From CAVEFW01 sp964579575 (GTDB lineage Bacteria > Actinomycetota > Coriobacteriia > Coriobacteriales > Eggerthellaceae), in the NCBI GenBank assembly GCA_964579575.1, contig CAZOGL010000003.1, forward strand, positions 13,250 to 77,249: DNA of 64,000 bases. The letters are read 5' to 3'. The notes beneath the pieces were generated by a model. That model saw nothing but the letters and a program-made list of their open reading frames with translations, was not told the DNA's origin and did no database searches. The translations under genes were made by a program, and so were the position numbers. Below, one piece after another: positions 24,539 through 33,416 of the stretch (the first letter of the stretch is position 1; every line of letters begins with the position of its first letter).

Positions 24539-25495
24539 CTAACGGGAAAAGTCCGTGCGAACCGGGGCGTCGGGATCCATCATGCCGTTTGCCTTGAGGA
24601 CTTCCACGATACGGACGACATCGTCGCCTTCGAGGGGCTGTACGGGCTCGCGCATCTGGTTGGAGTTGAAGACGCCCATCTGCCACAAGGCGGTCTTGAA
24701 GGCGCCGACTCCGGCACCAAATCCCACGGTAGCCTTGACGGCCCGGGTGACAAACATGAGGCGGGCAAGACGGTCTTGTTCCTTGCGGACCGTCTCCCAG
24801 TCGCCGTCTTGGAAGGCCTTCCATTGTCTGACGTACCCAGCGGGGTCGATGTTGGCAAGACCGGGAACACTGCCATCCGCTCCGGATAAATACGCGCCGT
24901 CAACGACGACTTCGTGGCCGGTGAAGAGTTGAAGCGGGTGGCCGGCGTCCTCATTTTGGAGGCACAGCCAGCGGAAGTTGACATCGTCGCCCGAGGAATC
25001 CTTGACGCCTTGGAGGACGCCGTCCTTGCCAAGCTTGACGAGCATGGTCGGGTCGAGCTTGGTGTGGACGCATTGGGGCAAGTCATAGGCGAACAACGGC
25101 AAATCGGTGTGCTCGCGGATGTCGCGGAAGTGGCGCTCGGTTTCTTTCGGGCCGCCGAGGGCGTAGAAAGGCGCCGTTGCGACAAGAGCGTCAATGCCGT
25201 AGCTTGCGGCACGTTTCGCCTGATCAACGACACGGAGAGTCTCCATGTCGATAATGCCGGCAAGAACCGGGACGCGGCCGTTTACAATCGACACCGCCTC
25301 GGAGAGGATATGGTAGCGCTGGGCATCGGTGAGGAATGCGACCTCGCCGCTAGAGCCAAGGAAGAACAGGCCATCAACGCCCGCCTCGATCATGCGGTTG
25401 ATGGAGCGATTAAGCGCCTCGATATCGAGTTGGCGCTTGCTGGTAAGGGGAATGACGACTGGCGGAATGACACCGTGCAGTTTTTTCGTTTCCAT
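24539..25495 (-). CDS. nanA: N-acetylneuraminate lyase / DHDPS family aldolase
   Basis: 318 residues, class I Schiff-base aldolase of the DapA/NanA superfamily. GSSGE (47-51) binds the pyruvate carboxylate, Tyr137 lies in YDLPQ, and Lys165 in GVKDSSGD forms the Schiff base; these two positions match the Tyr137 and Lys165 known for E. coli NanA. The context of nanK, nanE and a transporter supports sialic acid cleavage to ManNAc and pyruvate rather than lysine synthesis. It starts the nanA-nanK-nanE unit, with a TATAAT promoter and a palindrome upstream, separate from the transporter genes. The subfamily is diverged, so another 2-keto-3-deoxy sugar acid remains possible. Confidence 0.75.
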   Translation of the reverse strand: METKKLHGVIPPVVIPLTSKRQLDIEALNRSINRMIEAGVDGLFFLGSSGEVAFLTDAQRYHILSEAVSIVNGRVPVLAGIIDMETLRVVDQAKRAASYGIDALVATAPFYALGGPKETERHFRDIREHTDLPLFAYDLPQCVHTKLDPTMLVKLGKDGVLQGVKDSSGDDVNFRWLCLQNEDAGHPLQLFTGHEVVVDGAYLSGADGSVPGLANIDPAGYVRQWKAFQDGDWETVRKEQDRLARLMFVTRAVKATVGFGAGVGAFKTALWQMGVFNSNQMREPVQPLEGDDVVRIVEVLKANGMMDPDAPVRTDFSR

Positions 25496-25530
25496 ATGGG
25501 ATGCACCCTTCGTATTCAGGACATAAAAAC

Positions 25531-25577
25531 TTGAACCTTCATAGGCTCTGGTAGATTATACGGCCTTTATGGTTCAA
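25531..25577 (-). promoter_or_regulatory. nanA promoter inside a large imperfect palindrome
   Basis: TTGAACC (25531-25537) and GGTTCAA (25571-25577) are perfect inverted arms, with similarity continuing inward (TTCATAGGC against GGCCTTTAT). The minus-strand -10 TATAAT (plus-strand 25555-25560) lies near the centre. This is a good candidate operator for a regulator of nanA-nanK-nanE; no regulator gene is seen nearby. Confidence 0.55.
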
Positions 25578-25629
25578 CCTTTCGGGGAATGACTTTGTTT
25601 TCCTTTGTTGGTGCCGAAGAAAAAGTGAC

Positions 25630-25735
25630 CCTTCCTTTAAGGAAAAGAAAACGCGCATCGTGTGGTGTCTTTGAGGCGGAGGAGGACCGAAAAAAGCGCC
25701 TCTTCCAAGCGTTCCTTCCTTTAAGGAAAAGAAAA
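25630..25735. repeat. Perfect 22-bp direct repeat with palindromic core, upstream of nanA
   Basis: Identical 22-bp segments at 25630-25651 and 25714-25735, each with the core TTCCTTTAAGGAA, a 6-bp-arm palindrome with a single central base. The 84-bp spacing is close to eight helical turns, so the two sites face the same side of the DNA. The second copy adjoins the terminator of the transporter operon. Confidence 0.6.
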
Positions 25736-25752
25736 GGGCCCCGAAGGGCCCT
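25729..25752 (-). terminator. Transporter operon terminator
   Basis: Read on the minus strand, AGGGCCC, a TTCG-type loop and GGGCCCT precede TTTTCTTTT. It ends the unit running from 29888 to 25812. Confidence 0.85.
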
Positions 25753-25780
25753 AATCTTTTGGTATGAATCCGCGTCGGCG

Positions 25781-25815
25781 GGATCAGTCCTGCGGGATCA
25801 GTCCTGTGGGATCAG
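25781..25815. repeat. Tandem repeat at the stop codon of the second transporter ATPase
   Basis: On the minus strand CTGATCCC recurs with a 14-nt period, so TGA appears at plus-strand 25812-25814 (the real stop), 25798-25800 and 25784-25786. The units differ at one position. The period is not a multiple of three. Confidence 0.85.
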
Positions 25816-26900
25816 CTTTCGCCGAGATCGGGATGCAAAAGGGAGGGAGCCGCGCCGAGCAACAGCTTGGTGTACTCGTCCTTGGGGTGGTAGAACACCT
25901 GGTCGGTCGTACCGCGCTCGACGATGACGCCCTTGTTCATGACGATGATGCGATCGGAGATGTAACGGATAGTTTGGATGTCATGGCTGATGAAGACCAT
26001 GGCAAGGTTTAGGTCCTTCTTCAAATCGGTCAGAAGGTTCAAGATCTGTGCGCGAACGGAAACATCCAGGGCGGACGTGGGCTCGTCGGCGATGATCGCG
26101 TCGGGGCCGAGGGACAGAGCACGTGCGATTGCGACACGTTGGCGCTGTCCTCCAGACATCTGACCGGGTAATGCCTGCAGGCAAGATTGAGGGAGGCCGA
26201 CCATCTCGAGCAGCTCGAGGACGCGCTTCTTGCGCTCTGTCTTGGTGCCGATGTTGTGGACGTTCAGCGGGTCAAGCAACTGGTCTTGGATGGTCATGCG
26301 GGCGTTTAAGGCCGTTGCGGGGTCTTGGAAGACAACGGACAGGACGCGGCCGATGACCTTGCGGTCCTCGGCGGTACGCTTGGTGACATCCTTGCCGTTG
26401 AAGTACACCTTGCCCTCGGTGACCGGTTGGAGGCCGCACATGACGTTGGCGGTTGTGGACTTGCCGCAACCAGACTCGCCGACAAGGCCGATGGTCTCGC
26501 CCGGCATGAGCTTGATGGTGCTGTTCTTGAGCGCGACAATCTTGTTCGGATGGAACAGGGAGCCGGTACGGGTCTTGAAGACAACCTTGACGTTCTCGAG
26601 GTGGATGATGGGGGTGCGCCCGTCGTCGGGCGTGTCATCGGGGACGCTGCTCTCCGGGATGGGGATCGCAGCGAGGGCCTCGCGCACGCCGGCGGAGGTG
26701 TTGAGGGGCTTTGCATACGGGTCGGAGCCGACCTCGGTCGCGGTCATGTCGAAGGACAGATCCTCGTTACTTGCGGTTTCGAAGTTGTTTGCGTACTCCT
26801 CGGAGGTGACGTACTCCTCGGAGGTGACGACGTCACCCGCGATTTCGGTGCCCATGGCGCTATCGACCATGGTGTCGCGAATCTCCTTTTCCTTAGACAT
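25812..26900 (-). CDS. ABC transporter ATP-binding protein (OppF/DppF-like)
   Basis: 362 residues. Walker A GESGCGKS (141-148), Q-loop FQDPATALNA, signature MSGGQRQR (248-255), Walker B AIIADEP and the H-loop FISHD mark a peptide-type importer ATPase. An acidic N-terminal extension of about 97 residues precedes the ATPase and is unusual for the family; it includes an in-frame duplication TSEEYV-TSEEYA (26-36). The start overlaps the stop of the upstream fusion protein (TAATG), showing tight coupling. Likely second energising subunit of the sialic-acid or oligopeptide importer encoded upstream. Confidence 0.92.
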   Translation of the reverse strand: MSKEKEIRDTMVDSAMGTEIAGDVVTSEEYVTSEEYANNFETASNEDLSFDMTATEVGSDPYAKPLNTSAGVREALAAIPIPESSVPDDTPDDGRTPIIHLENVKVVFKTRTGSLFHPNKIVALKNSTIKLMPGETIGLVGESGCGKSTTANVMCGLQPVTEGKVYFNGKDVTKRTAEDRKVIGRVLSVVFQDPATALNARMTIQDQLLDPLNVHNIGTKTERKKRVLELLEMVGLPQSCLQALPGQMSGGQRQRVAIARALSLGPDAIIADEPTSALDVSVRAQILNLLTDLKKDLNLAMVFISHDIQTIRYISDRIIVMNKGVIVERGTTDQVFYHPKDEYTKLLLGAAPSLLHPDLGES

Positions 26901-28927
26901 TATGCAGCACCTCCCTTCAGAAGCGGATCAAGGCCGATGCGGACCAACTCGCTGTCAGGCAACTCGGCGTAGTAGTGGTCGGTACCCGGTACTTGTTTGA
27001 GCATCGGGGAAACGTTGGAAACCTTGTCGGGATGGCTCGAACGCGGCGCGAAGCGGTCGCCCTCGGGGAAGTCCTTCGGGGACGGAACGGAGCCAGGGAC
27101 CTGGTGCAGACGCCCGGAGCCCGCCTCGATGGAGAGGACGGAGCCAAGCAGACCGCGCGTATACTCGTGGATCGGGTTGGTCATGATCTCCCTGACTGGA
27201 CCTTGTTCGACGACTTGGCCTGCGTACATGACCGTAATCGAGTTCGCAACCTGCGCAACGAGTGCGAGATCGTGGGAGACAAAGATCATGGCGAAACCAA
27301 GCTCGTGTTGGAGCCTGTTCAAGAGGTCGACGACCTGTTTTTGGACGGTCACGTCAAGAGCGGTGGTGGGCTCGTCAGCGATGACAAGCTTCGGGTCGCG
27401 GGTCAGAGCCATTGCGATAAGCACGCGTTGGCGTTGGCCACCGGATAACTCATGCGGGTAGGACCCGAGAACACGTTTCGGGTCGAGGCCGACGAGCTCG
27501 AGCAACTCCTCGGCGGTACGGGTACCACCGCGGCTGGTCAATTGCTTGAACTGGGCAGAGATGAGCATGGAGGGGTTGAGCGAGGACAGGGCGTCCTGAT
27601 AGATCATGGCAATCTCGGTACCGCGGAGGTCGTTCATTCCCTTAGGGGAGAGGTCGAGCAGGTTTTGGCCGTTGTACATAATCTGACCGGTGATCTTTGC
27701 CTTGGGGTCGAGCAGACCCATGATGGCAAGGGATGTGATTGACTTGCCGCACCCAGATTCGCCTACGAGACCCATGGTCTGACGGGGGCGAACTACGAAA
27801 TCCACATGGTCGACGACATTGACGTCACCGTGGCGCGGGAAACGGATGCAGAGATCTTTGACCTCGAGGATGGGCGGAACGTCGGTGCGCGCCTCGAAGC
27901 GGTCGGTACGCTTGAGTTCGACCGCGCGGAGCTCGGAGAGGCGGGCGGCGAGACTTGTCGCTTGGGCTTCATAGGCGAGTTTCGGGTCGGAGACCAGGCG
28001 GTCGGCCTCACGGTTGCCAGCAAGGTTGTCGTCCTTCGCCTCGAGCGGAGCGCTGGGGGCGGCGGCCATGGCATCGGTGATGTTCTCGGACAGGATGTTG
28101 AGGGTCAAGACGGTGATCATGATGAACAGGCCCGGGAACAGCGCTTGCCACCAGCGGCCGGAGAGGACGCCGTTGCGAGCATCAGCGAGGATGTTGCCCC
28201 ATGTGGGGTTCGGCTCAGGGATGCCAGCGGAGATGAACGCCAAGGACGCCTCGAAAACGATTGCGTCTGCCAAGGAAACGATGACGAAGACGATGACCGG
28301 TGCAAGGCAGTTGCGCATGACGTGCTTCCACAGGATGTGGGGAGCCTTCGCGCCACCGACGATCGCGGCGCGGACATAGTCTTGGCCGTACTCGCTCATG
28401 ATGTTGGCGCGTACGACGCGGCAAACCTGGGGAATGTAGAGCACCGCGATTGCCACGATCAACGAGGGGACGCTGGCGCCCATGACGAGAACGATGACGG
28501 CTGCCAAGGCGATGCCGGGGAAGGACATGATGATGTCCATGATGCGCATGATGACTTCCGAGACCCACTTTCGGGCTACGGCTGCCCATGCGCCGATGAT
28601 GGAGCCGATGACGAGGGCGACCGCGGTGGAGCCCAGGCCTATTGCCAAGGAGTAGCGAGCGCCGAAGATGAGGCGGGACAAGACGTCGCGGCCCTTGTCG
28701 TCGGTGCCGAACAGGTGGGTTCCGTCAGGAGCTTGGCGGGCTACATCGATCGAGAACGGGTCGAAGGGGGCGATGACGTCGGCAAAGATAGCCATCAGGA
28801 CTAACAGGATAAATACTACTCCCGCAATTTTTGCGCCGAGTGACATGGCGCGAATGTGGCGGAAGGAGACCTTCTTTCCAGCGCCCTTCTCGAGTTTTTT
28901 GGTTGTACCTTCTCTGAATTTAACCAT
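26900..28927 (-). CDS. ABC transporter permease-ATPase fusion (OppC-OppD type)
   Basis: 675 residues in which a DppC-like permease (about 1-288, with DPFSIDVARQAPDGTHLFGTDDKGRD and an EAA loop at about 179-206) continues through a charged linker (290-345) into a complete ATPase: Walker A GESGCGKS (389-396), signature LSGGQRQR (494-501), Walker B LVIADEP (514-520), switch His552, and a C-terminal oligopeptide-transporter zone. The frame is unbroken, so this is a true fusion and not a frameshift. Such fusions are known in Actinobacteria. It lies 4 nt after the permease gene and overlaps the second ATPase. Confidence 0.93.
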   Translation of the reverse strand: MVKFREGTTKKLEKGAGKKVSFRHIRAMSLGAKIAGVVFILLVLMAIFADVIAPFDPFSIDVARQAPDGTHLFGTDDKGRDVLSRLIFGARYSLAIGLGSTAVALVIGSIIGAWAAVARKWVSEVIMRIMDIIMSFPGIALAAVIVLVMGASVPSLIVAIAVLYIPQVCRVVRANIMSEYGQDYVRAAIVGGAKAPHILWKHVMRNCLAPVIVFVIVSLADAIVFEASLAFISAGIPEPNPTWGNILADARNGVLSGRWWQALFPGLFIMITVLTLNILSENITDAMAAAPSAPLEAKDDNLAGNREADRLVSDPKLAYEAQATSLAARLSELRAVELKRTDRFEARTDVPPILEVKDLCIRFPRHGDVNVVDHVDFVVRPRQTMGLVGESGCGKSITSLAIMGLLDPKAKITGQIMYNGQNLLDLSPKGMNDLRGTEIAMIYQDALSSLNPSMLISAQFKQLTSRGGTRTAEELLELVGLDPKRVLGSYPHELSGGQRQRVLIAMALTRDPKLVIADEPTTALDVTVQKQVVDLLNRLQHELGFAMIFVSHDLALVAQVANSITVMYAGQVVEQGPVREIMTNPIHEYTRGLLGSVLSIEAGSGRLHQVPGSVPSPKDFPEGDRFAPRSSHPDKVSNVSPMLKQVPGTDHYYAELPDSELVRIGLDPLLKGGAA

Positions 28928-28931
28928 GATG

Positions 28932-29888
28932 CTACACCGTCCTGATTCGTGGATCGATCAGGATATAGAGCATATCCACGATGATGTTGATGATGATGAA
29001 CGCGAACGCGACCACAAGCACGACGCCTTGGGCCAAAGCCATGTAGTTTTGGGTGATGGCTTGGTAGATTGCCATACCCATGCCGCGGAGGTTGAAGATG
29101 ACCTCGATGACGACCGCGCCACCCATGGCGTGTGCAATCCTCAATCCCAAAACCGTAACAGGGCTGATGAGAGCATTGCGCAAGACGTTCTTGGAGACGA
29201 CGACGTTCTTCGGAATGCCAGCACCCAATGCGGTGCGGACGTAATCCTTGTCGAGCTCTTCGACCATGGAAGTACGGATGACGCGAGTCATCTGGCCAGC
29301 AAGGGGGACGGCGATAGCGATGGACGGCATCGCCATGCGGGCAATCCATCCGCCCGGGTCTTGGAAGAAGTCTGGCAGGGAACCCGATGCGGGCAACCAA
29401 CCGAGGTTCGTGCTGAACAGCAAGATCATGAGAACCGCGAGCCAAAAGGACGGGGTGGAAATGCAGATGATCGAAAGTACACGAATAATCTGGTCAGGCC
29501 ATTTGTCGCGATATATTGCAGAAATGACACCGAGAATGACCGCAAAGATCAAACCGATGATGGTTCCTGCAAAGGTGAGCTCGAGGGTGATAGGCAACGC
29601 GCTTGCGATGTAATCGCCCACAGAAGATTGAGACGCGCCGAAGGTACCGAAGTTTCCGACGCAAAGATTGCCCATGTAAGTGAAATATCTCACAATCGCG
29701 GGGTCGTGTAGACCATGCGAGACGCGATATTCCTCCAACTGGGTCGGAGTCGCATTCTCTCCAAGCGACGAGAGGGCCTCGTCGATAGGCGAGAGCGACA
29801 TGATGAAGAAGACAAGGATTGTGACACCAATAACCATGATCGGAAGGGCGATAAGTCGTCGTCCGATTAATCGTAGGAGATTGTTCAC
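28932..29888 (-). CDS. ABC transporter permease (OppB/DppB-like)
   Basis: 318 residues, about six transmembrane helices. It begins with the family N-terminal helix (LLRLIGRRLIALPIMVIGVT) and carries the EAA loop DYVRTALGAGIPKNVVVSKN. GTG start at 29888 with GGAGGG four nt upstream. It heads permease, fusion, ATPase; the solute-binding protein gene lies upstream behind a terminator, so the binding protein is probably made in excess. Confidence 0.92.
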   Translation of the reverse strand: MNNLLRLIGRRLIALPIMVIGVTILVFFIMSLSPIDEALSSLGENATPTQLEEYRVSHGLHDPAIVRYFTYMGNLCVGNFGTFGASQSSVGDYIASALPITLELTFAGTIIGLIFAVILGVISAIYRDKWPDQIIRVLSIICISTPSFWLAVLMILLFSTNLGWLPASGSLPDFFQDPGGWIARMAMPSIAIAVPLAGQMTRVIRTSMVEELDKDYVRTALGAGIPKNVVVSKNVLRNALISPVTVLGLRIAHAMGGAVVIEVIFNLRGMGMAIYQAITQNYMALAQGVVLVVAFAFIIINIIVDMLYILIDPRIRTV

Positions 29889-29908
29889 GTGGCCCTCCTT
29901 TCTTAATC

Positions 29909-29921
29909 AAACGAATCGTTT
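29909..29921. promoter_or_regulatory. Small palindrome upstream of the permease gene
   Basis: AAACGAATCGTTT is a perfect 6-bp-arm palindrome with one central base, 20 bp before the permease start. It might be an operator or chance. The rest of 29922-30132 holds no gene and no clear promoter. Confidence 0.3.
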
Positions 29922-30132
29922 CGCTTTCCTGTACTGCTGCATTTCCGTCCTTGATATGCAGATGTTCGAATTTTATCTCAAACCGTTCACGCTTCCTTCA
30001 TAAATTGGAGAAAAGCGTGTTTTGCTAGGTGATTCGAATCCGCTCTGACCATAGCTTTTGTAGGTAGGAGTGGCCGGCGCGGTCAAAGAGATTCCGATGG
30101 TGCGGCGGTGCCTAGCGATGTGTTTTCATGCG

Positions 30133-30161
30133 CAAAAAGGGCCACGCCAAAGCGTGGCCCC
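30133..30161 (-). terminator. Terminator after the solute-binding protein gene
   Basis: On the minus strand GGGCCACGC, a short loop and GCGTGGCCC precede TTTTTGCG. It lies between the binding-protein gene and the permease gene, which fits attenuation that keeps binding-protein mRNA above permease mRNA. Confidence 0.9.
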
Positions 30162-30183
30162 TGAGGTTTCCTTTTGCTTGCTA

Positions 30184-31779
30184 CTACTTGCAGCTTGCGT
30201 CGAGGTACATCATACCGGTCGTGGAGATCGGCTTGAAGCCAGCGATCTTGTCCTCGTAGTAAGCAGTCGGCATCTGCTTGTGGAACAGCGGATACAGCGG
30301 CACCTGCTCGGCGAGGAGGTCGAAGCACTGCTTCCAGATGGTCTTCTGCTCGGAAGCGGAAGCCTTGCGAGCCTTCTTGAGGAGCTCGATGAGCTCGGCG
30401 GACTTGCCGTCGCTTGCGAGGCCCCAGCAAGAGCGGGTCTTCAGCCAAGAGTCGGAGTCGAACCACCAAGACATGAGCAGGTCGGGGTCGTTGCCGAAGC
30501 AGCTGGGATCGCCAGGTGCCAGGAAGATGTCGAAGTCATACGGAGCGTCAACGGAGACATCGCCCTTCATGAGGTCGTACGGTGAGGTGTTGACTTCCAT
30601 GTTGACCTTGAGGCCGATGGCCTGGAGGTCGTTTTGGATCTGGGGAGCGAGGTCCTTGACCCAGTTGCCGTTGACGAGGAATTTGATCTCGGTACCCTCA
30701 GCAACGCCAGCCTCCTTGAGCAGGCTCTTTGCCTTCTCAGGATCGTAGGTGTAGACCGTGGAGGCCTTCTGGTAATCCGTGAAGCTCTCGGGAAGGAAGC
30801 CAGTGGGAGCCTTTGCGTGGCCGTTGAGCTGGTTGGTGATGAGCTTCTCGATGTCGATTGCATAGAACATGGCCTGACGGACGCGATAGTCGTCGAAGGG
30901 TTTCTTGATGCAGTTGGACATGAGGAATGCGAGGCAGAAGCTGTCGAGGTAATCGATCTTGGCACCGGCGGCCTTGACGGTGTCGGCGTTGGCATCGGGC
31001 ACGTCCTCCATCGTCATGATGGTGCCCTCGGTCATAGCCGTCGTACGGGAGGTGCTGTCCATAAGGACGCTCCACTCCATGGCGTCTGCCATGGGCTTCT
31101 TGGGGCCGTTGTAGTTCGGGTTCGGCTTGAAGGTGACCTTGCCGCCCTCGTTGCCGTCGATGGTGTCATACATCCAGGGGCCAGATCCGATCGGGGTCTT
31201 GCCACGCTCGTCCTTGGTGGAGTCGGCGGGGAAGATCAGGATGGTTGCCAGACGGGGGACCAGCAGGGAGTCGAATGCATACTTCAGCTTGAAGGTGACC
31301 GTCGTCTCATCCTTAGCGGAAACGGAATCGATGAAGTCGATGAAGGCCTTGTAGAGCTGGCCCTCGGCCATGTTGGCCTCGAAAGAAGCGACAACGTCAG
31401 CAGCAGTGACTGCCTTGCCGTCGGAGTACTTGGCGCCGTCGCGCAGCTTGACGGTGTACTCAAGGTCGGAAACCTTGGTGGGCTTGTCGGCTGCAAGGGC
31501 GTTGTAGGTGGAGTAGTCGCTGTAGTCGATGCCGTAGAGGCCCTCGAAAACATGCATAGATGCGGGAAGCATCAAAGCGGAGCTGTTGCCCAGCGGATCA
31601 TAGGCGGTGGACTTATGGGAGAAGCCACCGGTGAGGGTGCCACCGGTCTTACCGGTGGAAGCGCTGGTGTTGCTGGTGTTGCTGCCGCCGCCGCAGCCAG
31701 ACAGGCCGATGCCCATGGCAGCTGCGGTAACGGCGCCTGCCGCCACAAAGGAACGGCGAGACATAGAGGATTTGGTCAT
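30184..31779 (-). CDS. ABC transporter solute-binding lipoprotein (peptide/nickel family)
   Basis: 531 residues. The N terminus SMSRRSFVAAG has a twin-arginine-like SRRSF motif and a lipobox LSGC with the modified Cys at residue 29, followed by a Ser/Thr/Gly-rich linker. The mature part is a SBP_bac_5 (DppA/SatA-type) protein, with DGAKYSDGKAVTAADV the family signature. The ligand cannot be read from sequence. Family members bind peptides, but SatA of Haemophilus ducreyi and its Corynebacterium counterpart carry sialic acid, and the nan/nag neighbours favour that here. ATG follows GGAGGG. Confidence 0.92.
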   Translation of the reverse strand: MTKSSMSRRSFVAAGAVTAAAMGIGLSGCGGGSNTSNTSASTGKTGGTLTGGFSHKSTAYDPLGNSSALMLPASMHVFEGLYGIDYSDYSTYNALAADKPTKVSDLEYTVKLRDGAKYSDGKAVTAADVVASFEANMAEGQLYKAFIDFIDSVSAKDETTVTFKLKYAFDSLLVPRLATILIFPADSTKDERGKTPIGSGPWMYDTIDGNEGGKVTFKPNPNYNGPKKPMADAMEWSVLMDSTSRTTAMTEGTIMTMEDVPDANADTVKAAGAKIDYLDSFCLAFLMSNCIKKPFDDYRVRQAMFYAIDIEKLITNQLNGHAKAPTGFLPESFTDYQKASTVYTYDPEKAKSLLKEAGVAEGTEIKFLVNGNWVKDLAPQIQNDLQAIGLKVNMEVNTSPYDLMKGDVSVDAPYDFDIFLAPGDPSCFGNDPDLLMSWWFDSDSWLKTRSCWGLASDGKSAELIELLKKARKASASEQKTIWKQCFDLLAEQVPLYPLFHKQMPTAYYEDKIAGFKPISTTGMMYLDASCK

Positions 31780-31931
31780 AATGATCCCTCCAACAGATCA
31801 AGGGGCTCCCGCCCCGGATTTTGGGCGCAACGAAAAATTGCGCCGACCTGTCCCTATTATCCCGCAAAGTTAGAGTAAATGACTCGGGAAAAACTCCCGT
31901 AGGTATTTTTCGCTGAAATTAAAGTGTGGCT

Positions 31932-33218
31932 TTAGGCTAGAAGCTTCTCGACATAGGCGAGTTTGACCGAGCAACAGAAAATGTCCATTGCGATATCGAG
32001 CTCCTCTAGGGGCGGAAGGCTCGGGGCAAGGCGGATGTCGGAGTCATGGGGGTCGTCGTGGTAAGGCCAGGTTGCGCCCGCGCCGGTTAACACGACACCT
32101 GCGTGCTTGGCCAATTGGACCACGCGCTTGGCGGTTCCCTCAGGGGCGTTGAACGTGATGAAGTAGCCGCCGCGCGGACTGGTCCACCTACCGATCTCCA
32201 AAGGAGCCAATTGGGTGCGGAGCTTCTCTAACACAAGTTCGAACTTGGGACGCAGGAGGGCGGCGTGCTTGCTCATGTGCTCGGCCAGACCCTCACCATC
32301 ACGGAGGAATCGGGCATGGCGAAGTTGGTTGAGCTTGTCGTGGCCGATCATCTCGATAGCCATGACGTCAAGGACGTCTTTGATGATGTTGGGGCTTGCG
32401 GCAAAGGCGCTGATGCCGGCGCCTGCAAAGGTGACCTTCGAGGTGGAGGCGAACTTGACGTAACGGTCGGGATTGCCGGCCTCGTTGCAGGCGTGCGCGA
32501 TGTCGAGGACATGGTCTTGGCGTTCGGGCTCGTCGTAGAGGTGGTGGACGCAGTAGGCGTTGTCCCAGATGATGCGGAAATCGCTCGCTGCGGTTTCCAT
32601 GGAGGCGAGGCGTCGAACCGTCTCGTCAGAGTAGCTGATGCCGGAGGGGTTGGAATATTTCGGTATGCAGAATATGCCCTTGATGCGATCATCGCTGGTT
32701 GCGAGGCGTTCGACCTCGTCCATGTCCGGGCCGTCCTCGTTTAGGGGCACAGGAATCATCTTGATGCCGAAGGTCTCGCAGATGGCGAAGTGGCGGTCAT
32801 ATCCAGGTACCGGGCAGATCCACTCGATGTGGTCATATTTGCGCCAAGGACGAGAGCCCAAGGAGCCAAGGTCCAAGAAGCGAACGAATGTGTTATAGAT
32901 GAGGGACAGGGAGGAGTTGCCGCCCATGATGACGTTCTCGGGCTTGTCGTCGAGCATTGCCGCCATGATGCGGCGGGCTTCAGGGATGCCCTCGAGGCCT
33001 CCGTAGTTGCGGCAATCGGAACCGTCCTCGGCGTTGAAGTTGCTCTTGGAGGTCAACACGTCCATCATCGGGAGGCTCAGCTCGAGTTGGGCTGCGGAAG
33101 GCTTGCCGCGTGCCATGTTGAGGTTGAGCCCCTTTGCTTGGAAAGAGCGGTACTCCGCCAAGAGTTCCTCTTGCAAGACGTTGAGTTCGTCACGGGTCAT
33201 ATCGGTATACAGTGTCAT
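31932..33218 (-). CDS. aspT: Aspartate aminotransferase (PF12897 / AspT type)
   Basis: 428 residues, a PLP-dependent fold-I aminotransferase of the group that includes Corynebacterium AspT, interconverting aspartate and oxaloacetate with glutamate. Start region NLNMARGKPSAAQLELSLPM, substrate-binding DCRNYGGLEGIPEARR, NPSGISYSDETVRR, the PLP-lysine segment KFASTSKVTFAGAG, and a C-terminal region ending in DIRLAPSLPP. It appears monocistronic; a TTGACA on the minus strand (plus 33265-33270) may be its -35 but the -10 is weak. No terminator was obvious downstream. Confidence 0.85.
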   Translation of the reverse strand: MTLYTDMTRDELNVLQEELLAEYRSFQAKGLNLNMARGKPSAAQLELSLPMMDVLTSKSNFNAEDGSDCRNYGGLEGIPEARRIMAAMLDDKPENVIMGGNSSLSLIYNTFVRFLDLGSLGSRPWRKYDHIEWICPVPGYDRHFAICETFGIKMIPVPLNEDGPDMDEVERLATSDDRIKGIFCIPKYSNPSGISYSDETVRRLASMETAASDFRIIWDNAYCVHHLYDEPERQDHVLDIAHACNEAGNPDRYVKFASTSKVTFAGAGISAFAASPNIIKDVLDVMAIEMIGHDKLNQLRHARFLRDGEGLAEHMSKHAALLRPKFELVLEKLRTQLAPLEIGRWTSPRGGYFITFNAPEGTAKRVVQLAKHAGVVLTGAGATWPYHDDPHDSDIRLAPSLPPLEELDIAMDIFCCSVKLAYVEKLLA

Positions 33219-33416
33219 GGTCTTCCGTTCCTCCTTCGTGTCTAAACTGCACTTTTACGCGTTTTGTCAACCTCACATGATACGGCATGGGGCGCGCGAC
33301 GGGCAAGGAATGGTGCGCTACGGAGAGGTATTATCCGTGATAGGTGTTACATATTTATTACGGACTTCTTTTTGCTTACGCGGTTGGTCTTACCATACGC
33401 GGTTGGTGTTTGAGCG

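Noticed and set aside
27806..28804. A 332-codon plus-strand frame opposite the permease-ATPase fusion
   Set aside because: Shadow of the real gene; rich in Asp/Gly/Val from antisense reading of its codons.
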